Shown here piece by piece: positions 1 through 7,982 of a stretch of 64,000 bases of DNA (positions within the stretch are counted from its first letter, which is position 1; the number at the start of each line of letters is the position of its first letter). Under the pieces are notes generated by a model. It ran no database searches, was not told where the DNA came from, and saw only the letters and a program-made list of their open reading frames with translations. The stretch is from Pseudomonas fluorescens (GTDB taxonomy: Bacteria; Pseudomonadota; Gammaproteobacteria; Pseudomonadales; Pseudomonadaceae), in assembly GCF_000802965.1 (NCBI RefSeq), contig NZ_JSAK01000019.1, positions 56,855 to 120,854 on the forward strand, read 5' to 3'. The translations under genes and the position numbers were made by a program.

Positions 1-1
1 C

Positions 2-724
2 GTTCTGGTGGTCGATGACTATCCGGCCAATCGCCTGCTGCTTTCACGACAACTGCGCTTTCTGGGACATCAGGTTCTGGAAGCGGAGGATGGTCAGCAA
101 GGTATTGAGCAGTGGCGTGAACACGAATTCGACCTGGTCATCACCGACTGCAACATGCCGGTTTTCAGTGGTTATGAATTGGCGGGTGCAATACGCGATG
201 AGGAGCGGTTCAACGGCCTTGCGTCCAGTCTGATTCTGGGCTTTACCGCCAATGCACAAGCTGAGGAAAAGATTCGTTGTATCGAGGCCGGTATGGACGA
301 TTGTCTGTTCAAACCGATCCGCTTGGTGGACCTGAGTACCTGGCTGGCCAGCAGGTTTTCCAGCGAATCGGCCAGGGTCACCGCTGACACGCCAAACGCC
401 GAAATCGATTTGACCGGGCTGGAGCACTACGTCGGCGCGGACCATGAGTTGATCACCCAATTGCTGCAAGACCTGGCCACCACCAACCGCGATGACCGCG
501 AGCGTCTGCTACAAGTGCACGCCAGTGGTAATCACGATGGTTTGCAGGTATTGGCGCATCGCATCAAGGGCGGGGCGCTGATGGTCCGGGCGCTGAGTCT
601 GGTCGAATGTTGCGAACAGCTGGAGCGTGCGTGCAGCGCGGGCAACACCTCACTGATCGACTCGGCCGTCGATCAGTTGCAGCACGCCATGCAGCGCCTG
701 GACCACAGCCTGGGGCAGGCCTGA
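2..724 (+). CDS. Hybrid sensor kinase C-terminus (receiver + HPt), 5' partial
   Basis: The frame is open from base 2, so this is the end of a larger gene whose start lies outside the window. The first part is a receiver domain: the acidic pair VVDD at the start, the phospho-acceptor Asp in the VITDCNMP stretch and the conserved Lys in LFKPI are all present. The last ~90 residues form a histidine phosphotransfer domain with its acceptor His in LAHRIKGGAL. Receiver followed by HPt at the C-terminus is the layout of BvgS/EvgS-type hybrid kinases. The sensor and kinase domains are not visible, so no signal can be assigned. A free-standing receiver-HPt protein is less likely because no start is seen. 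Confidence 0.85.
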   Translation, partial: VLVVDDYPANRLLLSRQLRFLGHQVLEAEDGQQGIEQWREHEFDLVITDCNMPVFSGYELAGAIRDEERFNGLASSLILGFTANAQAEEKIRCIEAGMDDCLFKPIRLVDLSTWLASRFSSESARVTADTPNAEIDLTGLEHYVGADHELITQLLQDLATTNRDDRERLLQVHASGNHDGLQVLAHRIKGGALMVRALSLVECCEQLERACSAGNTSLIDSAVDQLQHAMQRLDHSLGQA

Positions 725-734
725 TAGGCAAACC

Positions 735-841
735 TGTGGCGAGGGAGCTTGCTCCCGCTGGACGGCGCAGCAGTCCCCCTTCTTCATCAGGTGAAGAGGG
801 GCCGCTTCGCGACCCAGCGGGAGCAAGCTCCCTCGCCACAG
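735..841. repeat. REP-type inverted repeat (GTGGCGAGGGAGC family)
   Basis: Two inverted copies of a module starting TGTGGCGAGGGAGCTTGCTC face each other around a short centre, giving a large hairpin between the convergent hybrid-kinase and dkgB genes. The same family recurs near 23.6 kb and 62.8 kb. It may serve as a bidirectional transcript end. Confidence 0.85.
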
Positions 842-867
842 ATACCTTTTTTTCGCAGGCCTGAGGC

Positions 868-1671
868 TTAATCCCAGTTCGGCGCGATGCCTTTCGGGCT
901 GGTCAAGCGCTGGCCGCGATCCAGACTTGCGATCAACGCCATGTCGGCGTCGCTCAGCGTCAGCACGCAGGCTTTCAGGTTGCTGGCGAGGTTGTCGCGC
1001 TTGGTCGAGGAAGGGATCACTGCGTAACCCAGTTGCATCGCCCAGGCCAGGGTGACTTGAGCCGGTGTTGCTTGCAGGCGATCGGCGATTTGCAGGATCA
1101 CCGAGTCCTTCAGGACTTCGCCGTAGGCCAGGGTCATGTACGACGTAATCTGAATGCCTTGGCTTTGTGCGAACTCGACGACTTTGCGGTTTTGCAGGTA
1201 CGGATGCAGTTCGATCTGGTTGGTGGCGATGTGCTCGGCACCGACGGCGGCGATGGCTTGCTTCATCAGGTCGACGGTGAAGTTCGACACGCCGATCTGC
1301 CGAGTCAGGCCCAGGCGTTTGGCTTCGAGCAGGGCGCCCATGAATTCTTCCACCGGCACTTGGTCTTCGGGGGACGGCCAGTGAATCAGGGTCAGGTCCA
1401 GGTAATCAGTCTGCAGTTTTTGCAGGCTCTCCTTGAGGCTGTCGATCAAGCGATCCCTGGCGAAGTTGGCGACCCAGATCTTGCTGGTGATGAACAGTTC
1501 TTCACGGGCAATGCCGCTGGCGGCGATGGCCTCACCGACTTCGGCTTCGTTCTCGTAGATTTGCGCGGTGTCGATGGCCCGGTAGCCCAGTTCCAGGCCG
1601 GTGCTTACCGAATCAATGACCACCTGGCCTTGCAAGCGAAAGGTGCCCAGGCCGAATTCGGGAATAGACAT
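868..1671 (-). CDS. dkgB: 2,5-diketo-D-gluconate reductase B-type aldo/keto reductase
   Basis: A cytosolic NADPH-dependent aldo/keto reductase of 267 residues, the length of E. coli DkgB, to which it looks very similar throughout. The AKR tetrad is visible: Asp and Tyr in IDTAQIYENE, Lys in ITSKIW and His in LIHWPSP. The NADP-binding end is also present (IPSSTKRDNL). Family members reduce 2,5-diketogluconate, methylglyoxal and other aldehydes. The start chosen is the ATG at 1671 (MSIPEFGLGTF), which matches the family N-terminus; the frame stays open further upstream but encodes nothing family-like. It stands alone between REP elements. Confidence 0.93.
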   Translation of the reverse strand: MSIPEFGLGTFRLQGQVVIDSVSTGLELGYRAIDTAQIYENEAEVGEAIAASGIAREELFITSKIWVANFARDRLIDSLKESLQKLQTDYLDLTLIHWPSPEDQVPVEEFMGALLEAKRLGLTRQIGVSNFTVDLMKQAIAAVGAEHIATNQIELHPYLQNRKVVEFAQSQGIQITSYMTLAYGEVLKDSVILQIADRLQATPAQVTLAWAMQLGYAVIPSSTKRDNLASNLKACVLTLSDADMALIASLDRGQRLTSPKGIAPNWD

Positions 1672-1783
1672 GAATGACTCCAGAGGTTGCAGTGGGAATG
1701 GCCGCGAGTATCCGCGCCTGCATCCGTGAGAAAAACCGCTGGAGCGGCAAAGCAATGTTGACTGGAAATCAAAGATCAAAAGA

Positions 1784-1821
1784 TAAAGATCAAAAGATCG
1801 CAGCCTTCGGCAGCTCCTACA
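1784..1821. repeat. Single REP module upstream of dkgB
   Basis: One copy of the GATCAAAAGATCGCAGCC..GGCAGCTCCTACA module, preceded by an extra partial repetition of AAAGATCAAAAGAT. There is no inverted partner, so it is a solitary REP half. It lies between dkgB and the thioesterase gene. Confidence 0.7.
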
Positions 1822-2365
1822 CACCCCGCGCCTCAAGAATCATGCAGGTCGTCGATCCCGTCGCATACAAGCGCCCATCCACGTCATAAATCCGCCCCTC
1901 GGCCAATGCCGTCGAACGCCCCAGATGCACAATCTTGCCCTCGGCCCGCACCGGTCCGCTGGCGTTGTTCAAGGCCCGCACATAGCTGATGCGCAGGTCC
2001 AGCGTCGTATAACCCTGGCCTTTTTTCAGCTGCGTATGGATCGCGCAGCCCATGCACGAATCCAGCAAAGTCGCGGCATAACCGCCGTGCACCGTGCCCA
2101 GCGGATTGTAATGCCGCGAATCCGGTGTGCCTTGAAAGACAAACAGCCCGGCGGACCATTCGATGGGGATGAAATCCATCAGCGTGCCAATGGGCGGCGA
2201 GGGCAGTTCGCCGTTGCCGATACCGTCGAAAAACTCGGCGGGCGATAACGCGCTGACCTCAGCAAGGGACAAACTGCCAGGCCCCGCAAGGCGGGCGCGC
2301 ATGGCCTGTTCCTGAGCGATCCATTGGGCGAGCGTGGCGTCGCGGTTTGGGCTTTGCATGATCAT
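1817..2365 (-). CDS. PaaI-family hotdog thioesterase
   Basis: A hotdog-fold acyl-CoA thioesterase of about 182 residues. The family signature is the GTVHGGYAATLLD segment, in which the conserved Gly-Gly pair and Asp line the active site and the long central helix begins. An N-terminal extension of roughly 50 residues precedes the fold. Members hydrolyse aryl- or acyl-CoA esters in the cytosol; the substrate cannot be read from sequence. It is a different protein from the true PaaI of the paa cluster near 31 kb. A second ATG two codons in (2359) is an equally good start. Confidence 0.82.
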   Translation of the reverse strand: MIMQSPNRDATLAQWIAQEQAMRARLAGPGSLSLAEVSALSPAEFFDGIGNGELPSPPIGTLMDFIPIEWSAGLFVFQGTPDSRHYNPLGTVHGGYAATLLDSCMGCAIHTQLKKGQGYTTLDLRISYVRALNNASGPVRAEGKIVHLGRSTALAEGRIYDVDGRLYATGSTTCMILEARGV

Positions 2366-2483
2366 GACCTCGGACAGTTCTGGGTATTATGGCTGTAATC
2401 CAGATCGATATTATGCCCGAAATAAAATCCCCGCCAGCCCCCCAATCAGCTTGCTGCTTGCTGCTAAATACTTGCCGCTGCTC

Positions 2484-3392
2484 TCAAGCAATATCGGAGT
2501 GACTGAACTCCTCGCCTAAAAAGTCGATCAGCGCGCGCACTGACGGCAGCAATCCTCGGCGCGAGGGGAAGATCGCATGGATGACCCCGCACTTCGGCGC
2601 CCAGCCCGGCACCAGTTCCACCAAGCGTCCGGCCGCAATGTCATCGCGCACGACCACGGCAGGCAGGTGGACGATGCCGACACCGGCAACCACCGCGTGG
2701 CGAAGCGCCAACAGGTCATCGGTGACCATTCTTGGCGTGTGCCGAATTGTCGCGCTGGCGCCGTCGGCACCGAGCAACTCCCATTGATATTCACGCTGCG
2801 CACCGCCCCAGTGCAGGCTGGGCAAGCCGCTCAGGTCGGCGGGAGAGGGCGGTGACGACAGGTGTTCGGCGAATGCCGGACTGCCCACAATGCACTGAGT
2901 GCTGTTGCCCAGCACCTTCATCACCATGTCGGTGTTTTCCAACGGCGGAAAACGTACCCGCAACGCAATGTCGTAACCCTCGTGGATCAAGTCGACCCGG
3001 CGGTTGGTGCTCTCGATGAACAACTCCACCAGCGGATACTTGAGCATGTAGCGGGTCAGCATCGGCCCTACCCAGGAGTTCAGCAACGCCGTCGGGCAAC
3101 TGATGCGCACCAGACCCTGGGGTTCCGAGCGATTGCGTTCGATCAATTCGGCAGCGCTTTCCGCTTCGACGCGCATCGCCAGGCAACGCTGGTAATAGGC
3201 CAGGCCGATTTCTGTCAGCGAAAATTGGCGGCTGGTGCGATTCAGCAACCGCACGCCAAGGCGCTCCTCGAGTTCGGCAATGCGTCGACTGAGCTTGGAC
3301 TTGGGCATGTCCAGCGCCCGCCCGGCCGCAGCAAAGCCCTGATGTTCCACCACTTGGGTGAAGTAGTAGAGGGTGTTGAGGTCTTCCACCAT
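2484..3392 (-). CDS. LysR-family transcriptional regulator
   Basis: A 302-residue LysR protein. The N-terminal winged helix-turn-helix is clear (FAAAGRALDMPKSKLSRRIA), and the C-terminal two thirds is the effector-binding domain. The start of the DNA-binding domain (LNTLYYFTQVVEHQGF) resembles the AaeR/DsdC-like group common in pseudomonads. It is divergent from the pirin gene, with 104 bases between the starts. That is the usual arrangement for a LysR activator of its neighbour, so the pirin-isochorismatase genes are its probable targets. The effector is unknown. Confidence 0.9.
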   Translation of the reverse strand: MVEDLNTLYYFTQVVEHQGFAAAGRALDMPKSKLSRRIAELEERLGVRLLNRTSRQFSLTEIGLAYYQRCLAMRVEAESAAELIERNRSEPQGLVRISCPTALLNSWVGPMLTRYMLKYPLVELFIESTNRRVDLIHEGYDIALRVRFPPLENTDMVMKVLGNSTQCIVGSPAFAEHLSSPPSPADLSGLPSLHWGGAQREYQWELLGADGASATIRHTPRMVTDDLLALRHAVVAGVGIVHLPAVVVRDDIAAGRLVELVPGWAPKCGVIHAIFPSRRGLLPSVRALIDFLGEEFSHSDIA

Positions 3393-3496
3393 CGTTCTCC
3401 AAATAGAACGCTAAGGTTGATTTTTGCAGTCTAGCGCAGCAAAGGCCTCGGTTTTAAGCTTTGTCCATGGCTTCAACCACCTGATTCGGAGGCACC

Positions 3497-4363
3497 ATGA
3501 AAAACATCATCGGTATCTACACCAGCCCGCGAGCCCATTGGGTCGGCGACGGTTTCCCGGTTCGCACGCTGTTTTCCTACGACAACCTGGGCAAACACAT
3601 CAGCCCGTTCTTGCTGCTGGATCACGCCGGTCCTGCTGAATTCACCCCGACCACCGAGCGTCGTGGCGTTGGTCAGCATCCGCACCGTGGCTTCGAAACC
3701 GTGACTATCGTTTACAAAGGCGAGCTGGAACACCGCGACTCCACCGGCAGCGGCGGCAAGATCGGCCCCGGCGACGTGCAATGGATGACCGCCGCCTCGG
3801 GAATTCTCCATGAAGAGTTCCACTCCGAAGGCTTCGCCAACAGCGGTGGCACCCTGGAAATGGTGCAGTTGTGGGTCAACCTGCCAGCCAAGGACAAAAT
3901 GGCCGAGGCCGGTTACCAGACGATTCTGGATGGCGACATCCCGAGCATTGCCTTGAAGAACAACGCCGGCAGCGTGCGTTTGATCGCCGGTGAATTCGAA
4001 GGCCACAAAGGGCCGTCGCGCACTTTTACCCCGATCGACGTCTGGGACCTGCGCCTGAATGCCGGCAAGTTGCTAACGCTGGATCTGCATGAAGGGCGCA
4101 ACACCGCACTGGTGGTTTTGCGCGGTTCGATTCAAGTCAACGGCCTGGAGTCGGTGCGTCAAGGGCAGTTGGCATTGTTCGACCGCAAGGGCGATCAAAT
4201 TACCCTCGAAGCCAGCGAGGACGCGGTGGTGCTACTGCTCAGCGGCGAACCGATTGACGAACCGATCGTCGGTCACGGCCCGTTCGTGATGAACACCGAG
4301 CAAGAAATTCACCAGGCCTTCGCCGACTTCCAGTCCGGCCGCTTCGGCCGGATGCACGGTTAA
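3497..4363 (+). CDS. Pirin family protein
   Basis: A 288-residue bicupin of the pirin family. The metal site of pirins is intact: His61 and His63 in HPHRGFET, then His105 and Glu107 in LHEEFH. Bacterial pirins bind Fe(II); some act as quercetinases or redox sensors. The GGAGG sequence just before the ATG supports the start. The gene leads a same-strand run with two isochorismatase-like hydrolases and is divergent from a LysR gene. That grouping is recurrent in pseudomonads and suggests a stress or aromatic detoxification role, but the substrate is not known. Confidence 0.9.
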   Translation: MKNIIGIYTSPRAHWVGDGFPVRTLFSYDNLGKHISPFLLLDHAGPAEFTPTTERRGVGQHPHRGFETVTIVYKGELEHRDSTGSGGKIGPGDVQWMTAASGILHEEFHSEGFANSGGTLEMVQLWVNLPAKDKMAEAGYQTILDGDIPSIALKNNAGSVRLIAGEFEGHKGPSRTFTPIDVWDLRLNAGKLLTLDLHEGRNTALVVLRGSIQVNGLESVRQGQLALFDRKGDQITLEASEDAVVLLLSGEPIDEPIVGHGPFVMNTEQEIHQAFADFQSGRFGRMHG

Positions 4364-4455
4364 TCCGTAGCGCTTCTACAACCCGACTCTACCCAGGATG
4401 AGTGGGCCGGTTTTCAGGCCAGGGATGGCTGTTGCCTGTCAAAAGAGGAACACTG

Positions 4456-5139
4456 ATGAACACCGTCAACGCGGCCAACTTCAACGGCCAGAAACCGACC
4501 ATCGACCCCAACGACAGCGCCATGCTGTTGATCGACCATCAGAGCGGACTGTTTCAGATCGTCAAAGACATCGACGTGCCGCAGCTGCGGGCCAACGCCA
4601 TTGCCCTGGCGAAAGCCGCGACCCTGCTGAAGATGCCGGTCATTACCACCGCTTCCGTGCCACAAGGTCCGAACGGGCCGCTGATCCCGGAGATTCACGA
4701 AGCTGCGCCGCATGCGCAATACGTGGCCCGTAAAGGTGAAATCAATGCCTGGGACAACCCGGAATTTCACGCGGCGGTCAAAGCCACCGGCAAGAAAACC
4801 CTGGTGATCGCCGGCACCCTGACCAGCGTATGCCTGGCGTCCCCCTCCATTGCGGCGGTGCATGAAGGCTACAAGGTATTCGCCGTTGTCGACGCCTCGG
4901 GCAACCACTCGAAACTGGCCACCGATCTGACAATCGCCCGTTTGGCGCAGGCCGGAGCGGTGCCGATCGACATCATGGCCACGCTCTCTGAGCTGCAACG
5001 CTCGTGGAACCGTCCGGACGCCGAGCAGTGGGCCGCTGTCTACGCCCAGGCCATGCCGCATTATCAATTGCTGATCGAGAGCTATCTCAAGGCTCAGCAA
5101 GTGGCGAATGAACACGAAACGCTGGATTCCCAGCGCTAA
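4456..5139 (+). CDS. Isochorismatase-family cysteine hydrolase
   Basis: A 227-residue cysteine hydrolase of the isochorismatase fold. Asp27 (LLIDHQSG) and nucleophile Cys126 (LTSVCLAS) are in place, with Lys93 in ARKGEINAWDN between them. The start at 4456 is preceded by AAAGAGGAAC. The open frame extends upstream to 4402 without a ribosome site. It is clearly paralogous to the YcaC gene that follows (shared GPNGPL, INAWDN and VDASG segments), so the pair arose by an old duplication. Members hydrolyse amides or vinyl ethers; this one is not further assignable. Confidence 0.88.
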   Translation: MNTVNAANFNGQKPTIDPNDSAMLLIDHQSGLFQIVKDIDVPQLRANAIALAKAATLLKMPVITTASVPQGPNGPLIPEIHEAAPHAQYVARKGEINAWDNPEFHAAVKATGKKTLVIAGTLTSVCLASPSIAAVHEGYKVFAVVDASGNHSKLATDLTIARLAQAGAVPIDIMATLSELQRSWNRPDAEQWAAVYAQAMPHYQLLIESYLKAQQVANEHETLDSQR

Positions 5140-5194
5140 CTGCGACCACCACGCCGACTTCCCTCGGCATCGATAAAACGTGAGGACTACTGCA

Positions 5195-5821
5195 ATGACT
5201 ACTTCTTACAAGCGTCTCGACAAGGATAACGCCGCCGTTCTGTTGGTGGATCATCAGGCTGGCCTGCTGTCGCTGGTACGCGACATCGAACCGGATCGTT
5301 TCAAGAACAACGTGCTGGCCCTGGCCGACCTGGCCAAGTACTTCAAATTGCCGACCATTCTGACCACCAGTTTTGAAACCGGCCCCAACGGCCCGCTGGT
5401 GCCCGAGCTCAAGGCGCTGTTTCCGGACGCGCCATACATTGCTCGCCCTGGCCAGATCAACGCGTGGGACAACGAAGACTTCGTCAAGGCGATCAAGGCC
5501 ACCGGCAAGAAGCAATTGATCATCGCTGGTGTGGTGACTGAAGTGTGCGTGGCGTTCCCGGCGCTGTCGGCGCTGGCCGAAGGCTTTGACGTGTTCGTGG
5601 TGACCGATGCTTCCGGCACTTTCAACGAACTGACCCGTCAATCGGCATGGGATCGCATGTCGGCCTCCGGCGCGCAACTGATGACCTGGTTCGGCCTGGC
5701 CTGTGAGCTGCATCGCGACTGGCGCAACGATGTGGAAGGCCTGGGGACCTTGTTCTCCAACCACATCCCGGACTACCGCAACCTGATGACCAGCTACAAC
5801 ACCCTGACCGACAGCAAATAG
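5195..5821 (+). CDS. ycaC: YcaC-like isochorismatase-family hydrolase
   Basis: A 208-residue protein that matches E. coli and P. aeruginosa YcaC over nearly its whole length as I remember them. The nucleophile is Cys118 (TEVCVAF), at the YcaC position, and the Asp19 in LLVDHQAG is conserved. YcaC proteins form octameric ring stacks, and their physiological substrate is still unknown. The ATG at 5195 follows GTGAGGAC; an in-frame GTG at 5180 is part of that ribosome site. Where its upstream paralog has Lys93, this protein has Arg in ARPGQINAW, so the two probably differ in substrate. Confidence 0.9.
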   Translation: MTTSYKRLDKDNAAVLLVDHQAGLLSLVRDIEPDRFKNNVLALADLAKYFKLPTILTTSFETGPNGPLVPELKALFPDAPYIARPGQINAWDNEDFVKAIKATGKKQLIIAGVVTEVCVAFPALSALAEGFDVFVVTDASGTFNELTRQSAWDRMSASGAQLMTWFGLACELHRDWRNDVEGLGTLFSNHIPDYRNLMTSYNTLTDSK

Positions 5822-5842
5822 CACAAGCGCACATCGCCCCAC

Positions 5843-5919
5843 TGTAGGAGCTGCCGCAGGCTGCGATCTTTTGATCTTGATTGAAGATCAAAAGATCGCA
5901 GCCTGCGGCAGCTCCTACA
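5843..5919. repeat. REP hairpin (GCTGCCGCAGGCTGCGATC family)
   Basis: A nearly perfect 77-base palindrome: TGTAGGAGCTGCCGCAGGCT and its exact complement meet around TTTTGATCTTGATTGAAGATC. It lies between ycaC and the mechanosensitive channel gene and could form a strong hairpin in either transcript. Confidence 0.9.
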
Positions 5920-5962
5920 ATGTATGCGATATTGCGCCGATAACCCGTGCTGGAGTTGCTTG

Positions 5963-7405
5963 ATGCTGTCGTTGCTCACTGAACATCCGCTGATTTGCGC
6001 GTTGGTCCTGATCCTGACCGATCTGGTGTTGTGGCGCTTGATTGGCACCCGTGGCCACAACGTGAAACTGCTGGTACGGGTGGTGATTTTCGCGCTGTAC
6101 AGCCTGGTGCTGTTCAACGAAGGCATGAACCCGCTGGAACCGGCGCCCTGGGTCGAGAACGTGCCGTTGCATCTGGCGGCCACGGGGTTGCAGATCGGCT
6201 GGTGGCTGTTCGCTGCGCGCACCCTGACCGTGCTGATCGGCGCGGGACTGATGCAACGGGTGGGGCATACCGGGCGTTTGCTCCAGGATTTGCTGGGTGC
6301 GGTGATCTTCCTGGTCGCGGTCATCGCCGCCCTGGCCTACGTGCTCAATCTGCCGGTCAGGGGCGTGCTGGCCACGTCCGGCGCGTTGGCGATCATCGTC
6401 GGCCTGGCGTTGCAAAGTACCCTCAGCGACGTGTTTTCCGGGATCGTCCTCAACACCACCAAACCCTATCAACTGGATGACTGGATCGCGATCGACGGCA
6501 CGGAAGGCCGGGTCATCGACATCGACTGGCGCGCCACGCGGCTGCAAACCTCCCAGGGCAGCATGATCGTGATTCCCAACTCGCTGGCGGCCAAGGCCAA
6601 GATCACCAACTTCAGCCGGCCCAGCGACATGTTCGGCGTTGCGATCAGTCTGCAGATCAGCCCCCATGTCCGTCCCAGTACGGTGATCGAAGCCCTTGAG
6701 CGCGCAAAGCAGGGCTGCCGCATTCTGCTCAGCAAGCCTTCGCCAAAAGTCGCGCTGAAAAGCTCTACGGCCGCTGGCGTGGAATACGAAATCAGCGGCT
6801 TTGTCGCCTCGATGAGCGAAAAGCGCGAGGTGCGCAATCAACTCTACGATCTGGCGTATCGGCACTTGCGCGCATCCGGGGTCAATTTGCTGTCGAGCGT
6901 GGAACCGATTCCGACCACCGACCTCTCACGGCCACGGGCGTTGATCGACAGTTCGCCGATTTTCTCGACCTTGCGTGAGGAAGAGAAAGAAACCTTCAGC
7001 CAGAACATGACCCTGCAAAACTTCCGCGCCGGGGAGACGATCCTGGCGGCGGAGGAGGTCAGCGATCATTTGTTCATCATCGAGTCCGGGGTGGTGTCGG
7101 TGACGCTGAACCGCAACGGGACGCTCATGGAAACCGGTCGCATGGGGCCGGGTGAAGTGATCGGCGAGGCCGGCATCCTGACCGATAGCTCGCTGCCGGC
7201 GGAATTCGCCGCGAAAACTGCTTGTGTGCTTTATCGCATTGAAAAGGGCTATTTGAGACCGTGCCTGGAGGCTCGCCACGACATCAACGATGCGATGCAA
7301 AACTTGCTGGATTTCCGCTTGCACAAGGTCAAGGCCATGAGTCAGGACGTGCCGGTGGTGGTGCAGAAGAAGGGGTTTTTGAAGTGGTTGCTTAATCGGG
7401 CGTAA
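5963..7405 (+). CDS. MscS-type mechanosensitive channel with cyclic-nucleotide-binding domain
   Basis: A 480-residue inner-membrane protein. Residues ~1-150 hold four hydrophobic segments, the last (GVLATSGALAIIVGLALQST) being the pore helix of the MscS fold. The beta domain follows (DDWIAIDGTEGRVIDIDWRA). From ~330 to 450 there is a cyclic-nucleotide-binding domain (FRAGETILAAEEVSDHLFII, GPGEVIGEAGILTD). This MscS-CNMP fusion corresponds to the bacterial cyclic-nucleotide-gated (bCNG) channel group, in which the nucleotide rather than tension is thought to gate. The start at 5963 is preceded by TGGAGTTGCT; the upstream in-frame extension runs into a REP element. Confidence 0.9.
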   Translation: MLSLLTEHPLICALVLILTDLVLWRLIGTRGHNVKLLVRVVIFALYSLVLFNEGMNPLEPAPWVENVPLHLAATGLQIGWWLFAARTLTVLIGAGLMQRVGHTGRLLQDLLGAVIFLVAVIAALAYVLNLPVRGVLATSGALAIIVGLALQSTLSDVFSGIVLNTTKPYQLDDWIAIDGTEGRVIDIDWRATRLQTSQGSMIVIPNSLAAKAKITNFSRPSDMFGVAISLQISPHVRPSTVIEALERAKQGCRILLSKPSPKVALKSSTAAGVEYEISGFVASMSEKREVRNQLYDLAYRHLRASGVNLLSSVEPIPTTDLSRPRALIDSSPIFSTLREEEKETFSQNMTLQNFRAGETILAAEEVSDHLFIIESGVVSVTLNRNGTLMETGRMGPGEVIGEAGILTDSSLPAEFAAKTACVLYRIEKGYLRPCLEARHDINDAMQNLLDFRLHKVKAMSQDVPVVVQKKGFLKWLLNRA

Positions 7406-7518
7406 GCCGCTGGGTTCCTGGAGGTCATTGGCCTCCTCGACTTCTGGAATATTGGCTATTTGTGCAAACCGGTCGCGGGGCTAACGTAATGACACATTCA
7501 CCTGCCCTGGAGCCTTCC

Positions 7519-7959
7519 ATGCAACCGCGTATCGATTTCTACACCGCCTCGCCTGACGCTCTCAAAGCGATGATCGCCCTGGAAACCGCCGTCTCCAAAC
7601 TGCCGCTGGAAAAGAATCTGATTGAACTGGTCAAGCTGCGCGCGTCGCAGATCAACGGCTGTGCCTTCTGTATCGACATGCACACGGCCGATGCGATCAA
7701 GGGGGGCGAGACCCCACGTCGTCTCTTCGCCGTAACCGCCTGGCGTGAGGCGCCGTTCTTTTCCGAGCGCGAGCGTGCCGCGCTGCTCTGGACCGAATCC
7801 CTGACCCAACTCAGCCTGACCCACGCCCCGGACGAAGACTACGAAGTGGTCAGCGCTCAGTTCACACCGAAGGAAATGGTCGACCTGACCGTGGCCATCA
7901 GCACCATCAACAGCTGGAATCGCCTGGCCGTTGGCTTCCGCAAAACACCTCAAGCCTGA
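7519..7959 (+). CDS. AhpD-like carboxymuconolactone decarboxylase family protein
   Basis: A 146-residue alpha-helical protein of the CMD/AhpD fold. The redox motif is complete, Cys48-x-x-Cys51 with His55 (GCAFCIDMH), which is the peroxidase/disulfide-reductase type rather than the decarboxylase type. Members of this size usually act as alkylhydroperoxidase-like antioxidants. The start at 7519 is preceded by TGGAGCC; an in-frame ATG at 7489 would add ten residues that do not look family-like. It stands alone, convergent with the efflux genes. Confidence 0.88.
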   Translation: MQPRIDFYTASPDALKAMIALETAVSKLPLEKNLIELVKLRASQINGCAFCIDMHTADAIKGGETPRRLFAVTAWREAPFFSERERAALLWTESLTQLSLTHAPDEDYEVVSAQFTPKEMVDLTVAISTINSWNRLAVGFRKTPQA

Positions 7960-7982
7960 CTTTCAGCAGGAGCGCCGATGCC

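Noticed and set aside
7405..7445. Terminator-like GAGG..CCTC hairpin after the MscS-type gene
   Set aside because: The stem has mismatches and no T run follows on either strand.
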